This document shows, one piece after another, positions 42,978 to 49,109 of a stretch of DNA of 49,109 nucleotides. How positions within the stretch are numbered: position 1 is the first letter of the stretch; every line of letters starts with the position of its first letter. This DNA is from Bacteroidota bacterium (GTDB lineage Bacteria; Bacteroidota; Bacteroidia; Chitinophagales; Saprospiraceae), in the NCBI GenBank assembly GCA_963169325.1, contig CAUJEY010000184.1:1-49109 (forward strand). Direction: 5' to 3'. The notes under the pieces were generated by a model, which worked only from the letters and a program-made list of their open reading frames with translations, was not told the origin of the DNA and made no database searches. Position numbers and translations under genes: made by a program.

Positions 42978-44383
42978 ACCTTATTAATTTTGAAAAAGAA
43001 AATTGCTGCCAGACCGCTGACAATCAGCCAAGCCAGCATTGCCAAAACGGAAGATGCCAGCCCCATCAAGACTGAGCTGAGTGCGGGCGGGCGGTATTCG
43101 AATTTGGTGTTTTTTGCAAAAAACTCCTTGCCTCGCTTGCCGTCCCAATCGCCGTACTTGAAGTTTTTGGTCAAGTCTTCGTTCAGTTCGCCCACGAGTT
43201 GCACCCGGTAGCGTTCGGCGGCGGCAAGGAAATCGAAGTAGGTTGCCACGTCGGTTCCGGCGAGGCGTTGGGACAACGAATTGGTGAGCATATAGGGCGA
43301 CACGACCGCCGCCGCCCGGTGAACCCGTTGTTGGTTTTCATAGACATATAGCAGTTTTTGCTTGTGTTTTTGAAAAACGTATGTCTCGTGTTCCTCGCCT
43401 TTTTGCATGATAAAGCCGTCCCAGTTGAAGGGCAGGTGCTGTACGCTGTCCACACCGTATTTTTTTAACGTTTCCGCTTCGAGTTTTTTGGTGTACTCGT
43501 CGGTGGCATCGTGGCCGTCCACACCTTTTTCCAAATCCTCTTTCAGGGAATTTTTGTAGTCCTGCGAAGTAGGCGTGGGGTGGAGTTGTTTGGCGATATT
43601 TACCGCCGCCTTCGGCGCAATCAGGCAGACCAGCACCCACACACCGAGCGAAGCCACGAGCGAGGCGTTTTGTCTGCCCGTCGCCACCGACGACAGCAAC
43701 GTGAGGTGGATGAAACAGCCGAAGTAGGCGAGGTAGAGCAGCACCGTGAATAAATAGCGCAGCCAATGCTCGCCACCCGCTCCGGCAAGGAGCAGCCCGC
43801 CAGCTCCGGTGATGAAGAACGGGGCGGCCAAAGCCAGCACCGCTGCCCACAAGCCCAGTGATTTTCCCCCAAAAAGGGCAGTAGGGTGTACCCCTTGCGC
43901 CATCAACAGGCGTAGGTTTCCGTTTTCCCGCTCTGCCGCCACCGAGCCGAATCCCAGCACGATAATGAACAAGGGGAAAAGGACTGCCAATACAAACGCC
44001 GGGGTCAGCACCCCCAGCCGGGCGAACGAGGAACGGTCTTCCGCTCCCCGGTACTGCGATTGGTTGGAGCGGTGCCCTTCGAGGAAAAGCGTGTTGCCCG
44101 TGTAGGAATCCACGCCCCGATCGAAGTACGAAAGCGGGTAAATCGGCTTGAAAACGTAAGTGCCGTAATGCGCCGCTGAATGCGGGTTCTTGTCCTTTTG
44201 GTTGTCCCATTGATCACGGGCAGTTGCAGCGGCTTGTTCGTGCTGTTTTTTCAGGGAAGCATAATAATCGTAAGCCCCGACCAGCGAGAGCAAAAACAGC
44301 CCGCTCAACAGGATGGCGGCGACTTGAAAACGCCGCTCCCGGAGCATACTCCGAAATTCTTGTTTTGCTATTTCAAAAATCAT
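42974..44383 (-). CDS. ABC-2 type transporter permease, DUF3526 family (first permease)
   Basis: 469 residues with the same plan as the permease downstream: N-terminal helix (FQVAAILLSGLFLLSLVGAYDYYASL), loop, a helix group containing LGFGSVAAERENGNLRLLMAQG (ABC-2 motif), a long loop (about 265-430), and a final helix. Sequence similarity between the two permeases is limited to the topology and motif positions, so they are old paralogues working as a heterodimer. Starts 12 bp after the ATPase gene. Confidence 0.88.
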   Translation of the reverse strand: MIFEIAKQEFRSMLRERRFQVAAILLSGLFLLSLVGAYDYYASLKKQHEQAAATARDQWDNQKDKNPHSAAHYGTYVFKPIYPLSYFDRGVDSYTGNTLFLEGHRSNQSQYRGAEDRSSFARLGVLTPAFVLAVLFPLFIIVLGFGSVAAERENGNLRLLMAQGVHPTALFGGKSLGLWAAVLALAAPFFITGAGGLLLAGAGGEHWLRYLFTVLLYLAYFGCFIHLTLLSSVATGRQNASLVASLGVWVLVCLIAPKAAVNIAKQLHPTPTSQDYKNSLKEDLEKGVDGHDATDEYTKKLEAETLKKYGVDSVQHLPFNWDGFIMQKGEEHETYVFQKHKQKLLYVYENQQRVHRAAAVVSPYMLTNSLSQRLAGTDVATYFDFLAAAERYRVQLVGELNEDLTKNFKYGDWDGKRGKEFFAKNTKFEYRPPALSSVLMGLASSVLAMLAWLIVSGLAAIFFFKINKV

Positions 44384-44395
44384 AAGTCTCTGACT

Positions 44396-45097
44396 TTAAA
44401 TAGTTTGAAGATAAATCTCCTCGATTTCCTTGGCGTGCAGGATGTTTTGGGCGTTGTCCAATACGTTGACCAATCTGCCGTCCTTCATGATGCCGATGCG
44501 GGTTGCTACATCTTTTGCCCGAAAAATGTCGTGGGTAGCCATGAGCATGGCAACGCCGTTGTTTCGAAGTTCTAGAAGCAGGTCGCTGAAATCGTTGCTC
44601 GCCTTGGGGTCAAGCCCGCTGGTGGGTTCGTCAAGGAACAATGCTTTCGCTTTTTTCGCCAATGCGATAGCGATGCCCACCTTTTGGCGCATGCCTTTGG
44701 AATACTCCGAGACCCTGCGCTTGCCGTCTTTTTCGTCTAATCCAGCGGTTTCGAGGTACATCAGGAGTTCGCCTTTTTCATGCTTGAAACCCGCCAACCG
44801 ACTAAAATAATCGAGGTTCTCGAAACCCGTCAGGTTGGGGTAAAGCATGACCACTTCGGGCAGGTAGGCGAGGTGCTTTTTGCTCTCGATGGGATGCTTT
44901 GTCACCTCTAAGCCATTGATGCAAGCCTGCCCGGAGCTGGGCTGCACGAAGCCGAGGAAGCAGTTGATGGTGGTGGTTTTACCCGCGCCGTTTTGCCCCA
45001 AAAGGCAGAAAATTTCGCCGGGGGCGATATCGAGCGTCAGGTTGTCGAGGGCGATTTTGTCGCCGTAGTGCTTGGTGAGTTGTTGTGCGGAAATCAT
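44396..45097 (-). CDS. ABC transporter ATP-binding protein
   Basis: 233 residues with all ATPase motifs: Walker A GQNGAGKTTT (34-43), signature YSKGMRQKV (132-140), Walker B ALFLDEPTSG (152-161) and the H-loop in LMATHDI. It is of the type that drives ABC-2 exporters (NosF/CcmA-like). The first gene of the three-gene unit; the two DUF3526 permeases follow. The 62 bp upstream to the lipoprotein gene are AT-rich and may hold the promoter. Substrate unknown. Confidence 0.95.
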   Translation of the reverse strand: MISAQQLTKHYGDKIALDNLTLDIAPGEIFCLLGQNGAGKTTTINCFLGFVQPSSGQACINGLEVTKHPIESKKHLAYLPEVVMLYPNLTGFENLDYFSRLAGFKHEKGELLMYLETAGLDEKDGKRRVSEYSKGMRQKVGIAIALAKKAKALFLDEPTSGLDPKASNDFSDLLLELRNNGVAMLMATHDIFRAKDVATRIGIMKDGRLVNVLDNAQNILHAKEIEEIYLQTI

Positions 45098-45159
45098 ACT
45101 TATAATATTTTTTTAAAATTTTTCCAAATAATCTCTAATTGCCCATCGGCCTTTTCCCA

Positions 45160-45639
45160 TTATTTAACCATCCTGAAAGCCCGCCCGAAATCAGGAAGCG
45201 CGAAGTCGGGGAACATCAGTGTCCCGTTCATCCACACGGAATCGCATACGACGAACGAGTTGTTGTTTTTCCGAATGAAATGGCAACGCATCGTGTCTGT
45301 GTCCGATGCCGTCCATTTGATTAGTGTGACTGGATACGGTTCGGCTTCCGTATCGTTTGGGAAGATACTGACACGCTCGAAGCCCGTGTCGTCGACAAAA
45401 CATACATTCGTTGGGCAGTCCAAATTGCCTGCATAAAATACCTGTTCCTTATCGCCAAGTAGATAAATCAGGCGAATCTCGGCCGGGTTAATCGCGTTCG
45501 GTGTGGTGTTCAGGAGCAGATTTTGCCCTGCAGTGTTTTCAAGAAAAATGTCTACGCCGACATCAATGGTTGTGCAACAGTTTTCTTTCTGTTGGCAGGC
45601 GAAAAGCAGGGACAGAAGTGGGAATAATAAGTATTTCAT
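45160..45639 (-). CDS. Small lipoprotein
   Basis: 159 residues from the Met at 45639, preferred because the lipoprotein signal MKYLLFPLLSLLFAC (lipobox LFAC, lipidated C15) begins there. The mature part has further cysteines (ENCCTTIDVGVDIFLEN, LDCPTNVCFVDDT, TMRCHF, FVVCDSVWM) and looks beta-rich. No family recognised. It may be surface or periplasmic. It sits between the two transport units, 63 bp before the ABC-2 ATPase gene; sharing its transcript is possible. Confidence 0.75.
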   Translation of the reverse strand: MKYLLFPLLSLLFACQQKENCCTTIDVGVDIFLENTAGQNLLLNTTPNAINPAEIRLIYLLGDKEQVFYAGNLDCPTNVCFVDDTGFERVSIFPNDTEAEPYPVTLIKWTASDTDTMRCHFIRKNNNSFVVCDSVWMNGTLMFPDFALPDFGRAFRMVK

Positions 45640-45661
45640 ACGTTTAATCAGTTTTTGCCGG

Positions 45662-45675
45662 GTGAACAAGTTCAC
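45662..45675. promoter_or_regulatory. 14-bp palindrome upstream of the lipoprotein gene
   Basis: GTGAACAAGTTCAC is a perfect palindrome 22 bp upstream of the chosen start of the lipoprotein gene, in the short gap after the upstream operon. Its position suits an operator; the binding protein is unknown. Confidence 0.35.
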
Positions 45676-45702
45676 GCCAACAGTTTTAGTTCAACTTGTG
45701 TG

Positions 45703-46374
45703 TTATTTCACGACTTCCACTGCGTATAACTGATACATGAATTTGTTGACATCCGTGTCGTTCAGTTTGAAAACACCTTGCAGGGTCAGGAATTCGTCTG
45801 TTTTATAACGTTTGGGCAATCGGGCAAATGTCAGCCCGGTAATAGTTTCAGGTCCTGCGCCTCCGCAGAAAAAACAAGCGGCGTAAGGATATTTGCTCAG
45901 GGCGTACAAGCCTACGTCGAGCGGGATGATATAGCCTTTGACGACGACTTTTTGGCCTTCGAATGTTTTCACGTTTTCTCCAAAAACCGGGTAATCGAAG
46001 TATTGGTCGTATTCTTCGTTATATCGTTTTTTGTACTTGACATCCTTTAATGCCTCCCAACTGAGCTGCTTCGGCTTGTCCGAACTGTCCATGTGGGCGA
46101 CAGCCGCGGTGAGCAGTAAGGGGTCAATATCTTCGAAATACATACCCTCGGCGTGGGCCGATCCTTCGTCTGTGTCGGCGAAATCCATAATCGCGGGATC
46201 GTCGGGGTATGGGTAAGTCACGATGTCCGGCGCAGGCGCCGCCATACTCGCTTTCAGCGCCGAAACCCGGAATTTCAAGTCAATCATCTGGTGGCGGCAG
46301 TATTTGGAAACATCGCTAAAAGACAGGAATAGCAGCACCGCCCCGACAATGAGGTAATTGCGTAACTTATTCAT
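45703..46374 (-). CDS. DUF3299-like secreted protein of a metal-handling operon
   Basis: 223 residues from the Met at 46374 (MNKLRNYLIVGAVLLFLSFS..., uncleaved anchor or signal). The C-terminal half carries the pattern of the DUF3299 group: VVVKGYIIPLDVGLYALSKY followed by PYAACFFCGGAGPETITGL, with a C-x-x-C pair (CFFC) that could bind metal or be redox active. It is the last gene of the MerC-ATPase-permease unit; its start overlaps the permease end by 8 bp. Function inferred only from context. Confidence 0.7.
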   Translation of the reverse strand: MNKLRNYLIVGAVLLFLSFSDVSKYCRHQMIDLKFRVSALKASMAAPAPDIVTYPYPDDPAIMDFADTDEGSAHAEGMYFEDIDPLLLTAAVAHMDSSDKPKQLSWEALKDVKYKKRYNEEYDQYFDYPVFGENVKTFEGQKVVVKGYIIPLDVGLYALSKYPYAACFFCGGAGPETITGLTFARLPKRYKTDEFLTLQGVFKLNDTDVNKFMYQLYAVEVVK

Positions 46375-47626
46375 TTGCAAGTGTTTTTGAAATGTCTAAA
46401 CGATAGGCTTTCAGAGCCGGGAGCAGCGCGGCCAACAGCCCGGTGCCCAACGTGAGCAACAGCAGCAGGCCCTCGCCGGGCCATTGAAAGCCGAATCGAT
46501 CCAAAGAAAAACGGTATTCGCGTTCGGTGGCTCGCGACACGAGCCACAAGGCCGAACGGCTCAGTACGATGCCGCTCACAAAACCCGCCGCACACAACCA
46601 CAGGCTTTCGAGCAATAACAGCCAGAGCAATTGAGCGCGGCTGCCGCCCAGGGTACGCAGCAGGGCGAGTTCGTAGCGGCGTTCTTTGAGGGTGTTGAAC
46701 AGCGCGATAAAAACGCTCAGGGCGGATAGGCCCATGATGGCCCAGCCCAACCAGGTGAGCGCCTCGATGCCGATGCCGAACAGCGAAAAAATACGGTTCA
46801 TCTCCACTACGGGCGAGGCCAACTGCATATCCGTCTGTTTCGCCACCATGCGCGGCCACTGCACGATGGCCATCGGACCGCGGAATTTGAACAGCACGGC
46901 TGTGATTTCCCGGTGCTGTTCGCCCTCCGTTGTCTCGTGGTGGGCTTCCGTATCGTGGTCATGCCGGCTTTCCGTTTTGCCTGTATCGCGCGCCTCGTGG
47001 TTATGTTCCTCTTCGTGATCGTGCATTGCCCACACGCTCTCCAAGTTGCTCAAAATCAGGTTGTCGAGCACCGTGCCGTTGGGCGCCAGAATGCCGACTA
47101 CGCGGTAGGCGTGTTCGTGGTGTTCCTCACCTTCGACAGCCGTACCGTGGGTGCCGAAAAACGCTGACCCAATGGCGAGCTGTGTTTTTTGGGCAATTTC
47201 CGCACCGACTACCACCTCGAAATTTTGCTGGAAAACCCGCCCTTGCGCCACCACTGCCGCGTATTTTTTCAAATACACGGCGGTAGTACCCACGATAGCG
47301 AAGCCCCGGTACGAATCGCCGTAAGCCAGTGGAATGGCCGACTCGATCATCGGGTTTTTCATCCACTTTTGGGCTTCCGCATAATCAATGTTGCCCGTCG
47401 GATTGTCCAAATGATAGACAGACGAGAGGATGAGTTGGAGCGGGCTGCCTTTGGCCCCCATCACCAGATCAATGCCCCGGATGCCGGCCTCAAACTTTTG
47501 CTGAAATTGTCCTTGCAACAAAATCAACAGTGAGATAATGGCCACGCCGGCCGTCAGAAGCACCCAACTGAGCAATGCCTGGAGCGGCCTGTGTAAAATA
47601 TTTTTTATAGCAATAGAGGCGATCAT
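46367..47626 (-). CDS. FtsX/MacB-like ABC transporter permease with a histidine-rich loop
   Basis: 419 residues. Topology of the MacB/LolCE type: an N-terminal helix (LLSWVLLTAGVAIISLLILLQ), a large periplasmic domain (about 40-285), and three C-terminal helices (WAIMGLSALSVFIALFNTLKERRYELALLRTLGG is the FtsX signature). The periplasmic domain contains a strongly His/Asp/Glu-rich stretch (about 195-240, with MHDHEEEHNHEARD and ESRHDHDTEAHHETTEG), as in zinc-binding loops. Overlaps the ATPase gene by 4 bp and the DUF3299-like gene by 8 bp. The His-rich loop suggests that metal (zinc or similar) is bound or sensed; transport direction and substrate cannot be read from the sequence. Confidence 0.88.
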   Translation of the reverse strand: MIASIAIKNILHRPLQALLSWVLLTAGVAIISLLILLQGQFQQKFEAGIRGIDLVMGAKGSPLQLILSSVYHLDNPTGNIDYAEAQKWMKNPMIESAIPLAYGDSYRGFAIVGTTAVYLKKYAAVVAQGRVFQQNFEVVVGAEIAQKTQLAIGSAFFGTHGTAVEGEEHHEHAYRVVGILAPNGTVLDNLILSNLESVWAMHDHEEEHNHEARDTGKTESRHDHDTEAHHETTEGEQHREITAVLFKFRGPMAIVQWPRMVAKQTDMQLASPVVEMNRIFSLFGIGIEALTWLGWAIMGLSALSVFIALFNTLKERRYELALLRTLGGSRAQLLWLLLLESLWLCAAGFVSGIVLSRSALWLVSRATEREYRFSLDRFGFQWPGEGLLLLLTLGTGLLAALLPALKAYRLDISKTLANE

Positions 47627-48252
47627 GTGAGTTCGATGCTGTTTTGAAAAATCTGTTTCAACCGAGAATCGTGGGTGACAATGACAAGGGCTGCTCCGGC
47701 GGCCTGCGCCTGTTCGCGCAGCAAATCGGCCACGAGTTGGGCGTTTTTGTCGTCGAGGTTCGAGGTAGGCTCATCGGCGAGCAGCACGGCGGGGTCGTTC
47801 ATCAGGGCACGGGCGATAGCAGCGCGCTGTTTTTGCCCGACACTAAGTTGGGCGGGCTTCTTTTGTGCCTGCCCGGCGATGTCGAGGCGTTCAAGTAAAC
47901 CCAAGGCCTTTGGGCTGTCCTTTTTCCCAAGGGCCAACCAATTAGCCAGCATCAGATTTTCATACACGGAAAGCGAAGCCACGAAATGCGCCTGCTGGAA
48001 CACGATGCCGATGTGATGCCCCCGAAACCGGTCGAGCGTACGGCCCGAAAGGTTGCCCAGAAGGGTATGGTTGATTTCGATTTGGCCGGATTCGGGCGGC
48101 AGCAATCCTCCCAAAAGGTGTAGCAGGGTCGTTTTACCCGTTCCCGATGATCCGGTGATAAGCAGCGTGTCCCCGGCGGCACAATTGATATCCGGGAAAT
48201 CGAAAGCGGTTTGTGCGTTGTATGCAAAACGCAGTTGTCGGGTCTGTATCAT
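47623..48252 (-). CDS. LolD/MacB-type ABC transporter ATP-binding protein
   Basis: 209 residues from the Met at 48252, chosen because its ATG overlaps the MerC stop in ATGA fashion; an upstream in-frame Met at 48282 would lie inside MerC. Walker A GSSGTGKTT (34-42), Q-loop VFQQAHF, signature LSVGQKQR, Walker B VLLADEPTSNLD and H-loop VTHD are all present. The LolD-type DEPTSNLD ending and the MacB-like partner support a membrane-protein-handling or export ATPase. Overlaps the permease by 4 bp. Confidence 0.93.
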   Translation of the reverse strand: MIQTRQLRFAYNAQTAFDFPDINCAAGDTLLITGSSGTGKTTLLHLLGGLLPPESGQIEINHTLLGNLSGRTLDRFRGHHIGIVFQQAHFVASLSVYENLMLANWLALGKKDSPKALGLLERLDIAGQAQKKPAQLSVGQKQRAAIARALMNDPAVLLADEPTSNLDDKNAQLVADLLREQAQAAGAALVIVTHDSRLKQIFQNSIELT

Positions 48253-48650
48253 ACGTGTTGAGGAGGGTTGCATTGGCGGCAAAATCGCCAGTTGAGAACA
48301 TGCGTTGCGGCCAGCCCGAGCGCGGCGAAAATGGTGGCGTTGTGCGCTCCCTCATACATTGGCTCCAGCAGGACTCCACCGGCCAACAGCGCAAAAAAGC
48401 CCCACATTAAGGCTTTTAACCAGGGGCGAAAACAATGCCCGGAAGCCAGCCACACCGCCACAGCACTCAATGCAATAAACAGGTAATCGTAATTGACTCC
48501 AGTGGGATGCTCGCAAGCCGCGCCAGGGGAGCAATGTTCAGTTTGCAGCCAAAAAGCCAGTACAAAAGGTATGAGCAGGCAATGTACCAGGCACAAGCCC
48601 GATGCTGCGATCCCGATTTGATCGGCGTATTTTTTTAAGAACAAAGTCAT
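48249..48650 (-). CDS. MerC-domain membrane protein
   Basis: 133 residues with four membrane helices. The first helix has the conserved pair in IAASGLCLVHCLLIPFVLAF (C20, C24), which in MerC binds mercuric ion. Two more cysteine-containing segments follow (EHCSPGAACEH, and CRQC near the end). Bacteroidota carry such proteins outside mercury operons, so transport of other metals is possible. First gene of the operon with the LolD-like ATPase, the FtsX-like permease and the DUF3299-like protein. Confidence 0.85.
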   Translation of the reverse strand: MTLFLKKYADQIGIAASGLCLVHCLLIPFVLAFWLQTEHCSPGAACEHPTGVNYDYLFIALSAVAVWLASGHCFRPWLKALMWGFFALLAGGVLLEPMYEGAHNATIFAALGLAATHVLNWRFCRQCNPPQHV

Positions 48651-48673
48651 TTTTTCTATTTTGATTATTTTTC

Positions 48674-48796
48674 TTAACGAATTTGGACCTTAACCAGCAT
48701 TTCCAGCGTATCGGGGTTCTTTACCCACAGCGCGAATTTTATCGTTGTAGTTTTTTCAATACGTGCAGGACAAATCCCCAAACCGTGCGCTTCTTT
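48674..48796 (-). pseudogene. 3' remnant of an unidentified gene
   Basis: Minus-strand frame bounded by stops (TAA at 48797-48799 and the end at 48674) reading HGLGICPARIEKTTTIKFAL, then WVKNPDTLEMLVKVQIR. This looks like the C-terminal strand of a secreted beta-rich protein, but no start is available and the family is not recognised. It lies 23 bp upstream of the MerC gene. The 220 bp to its right, up to 49020, show nothing I can support. Confidence 0.3.
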
Positions 48797-49020
48797 TTAC
48801 AAGCAGTCAAGCGACGGAGGAGAATAGTTGTGAAGACCACGTCCTTGAAACATTGGAACATGATTCAGTTGTTTGATTTACAATAATTTGAAAACTGTCG
48901 AAGTCCGCAGGGGAACCCAGGCAGACATGTCAACCAAACATTTTAGTGAAATGCCAAATGCACAGAAGACCGCTCGGTAACACCGGGCAAGTCGTAAAAA
49001 ATTAACCTAAAATGTTCAGT

Positions 49021-49109
49021 TCAGGATAACGGCGCCGGCGGCGCACGAGGCTGGAAAATGGTAAAATGCGAAACGGGCAGGCAGGTGGTTTCGCCGAAAT
49101 TGTTTTGGG
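49021..49109 (-). CDS. 3' end of a gene running off the right edge
   Basis: From the edge the minus strand is open for 28 codons in the frame reading NNFGETTCLPVSHFTIFQPRAPP and ends PAPLS with a TGA at 49021-49023. The Pro-rich C-terminus looks like natural protein, but so short a piece cannot be assigned. Another frame is open too, so the call is tentative. Confidence 0.3.
   Translation of the reverse strand, partial: QNNFGETTCLPVSHFTIFQPRAPPAPLS

Noticed and set aside
48249-48650. Mercury resistance operon
   Set aside because: The MerC-domain protein is present but merR, merA, merT and merP are not; the neighbours are ABC transporter genes.

Overview
The window comes from a member of the Bacteroidota, most likely a Saprospiria/Lewinella-like lineage. 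Evidence: several large secreted proteins end in type IX secretion (T9SS) type A sorting domains; a one-protein hybrid two-component regulator (beta-propeller, Y_Y_Y, kinase, receiver, AraC) is present; start codons lack Shine-Dalgarno sequences; and TAnnTTTG-type promoter elements can be seen. Base composition is moderately GC-rich, with a few clearly AT-rich islands (one gene at 29.9-30.7 kb and the debris around 39-41 kb). No rRNA, tRNA, CRISPR array or intact insertion sequence was found.

Layout. 1-5.1 kb: the 3' part of a giant T9SS cell-surface protein, then a secreted DUF4419 protein and a LytTR regulator remnant. 5.35-13.4 kb: a tight three-gene unit encoding a compact Tc-toxin subunit A-like protein, a secreted astacin-type metalloprotease carrying seven FG-GAP/VCBS-like repeats, and a right-handed beta-helix protein. 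13.5-17.9 kb: an intact paralogue of the first giant protein, so the unit is bracketed by two paralogues. 17.9-20.3 kb (minus strand): three overlapping genes, DUF4386 membrane protein, LytS-type kinase and LytTR regulator. 20.4-24.4 kb: an internally duplicated vanadium haloperoxidase/PAP2-like protein and another T9SS protein. 24.4-29.1 kb: a large inverted repeat, an unknown helical protein, PaaZ (phenylacetate catabolism), a 15-bp tandem repeat and a PIN-toxin/antitoxin-like pair. 29.3-32.9 kb: an ECF sigma factor and a membrane-anchored putative anti-sigma/ZU5-like protein, separated by an AT-rich foreign-looking gene; the second protein contains a heptanucleotide microsatellite. 33-39 kb: repeat-rich intergenic DNA, two small secreted proteins and the hybrid regulator. 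39.1-41.5 kb: a graveyard of gene fragments (DUF4143 protein, membrane protein tail, secreted protein, amidohydrolase) around an intact Uma2-family gene. 41.5-48.7 kb: an ABC-2 exporter (ATPase plus two DUF3526 permeases), a lipoprotein, and a translationally coupled MerC/LolD-like ATPase/FtsX-like permease/DUF3299-like operon with a histidine-rich loop, suggesting transition-metal handling. The right edge holds a remnant and the tail of one further gene.

The most interesting candidate system is the 5.35-13.4 kb unit: a shortened TcA-like pore/translocator next to a protease fused to a propeller-type repeat array. FG-GAP/VCBS propellers also occur in TcB, so this could be a rearranged Tc-like delivery module. 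The coupling is inferred from gene order and domain content, not demonstrated.
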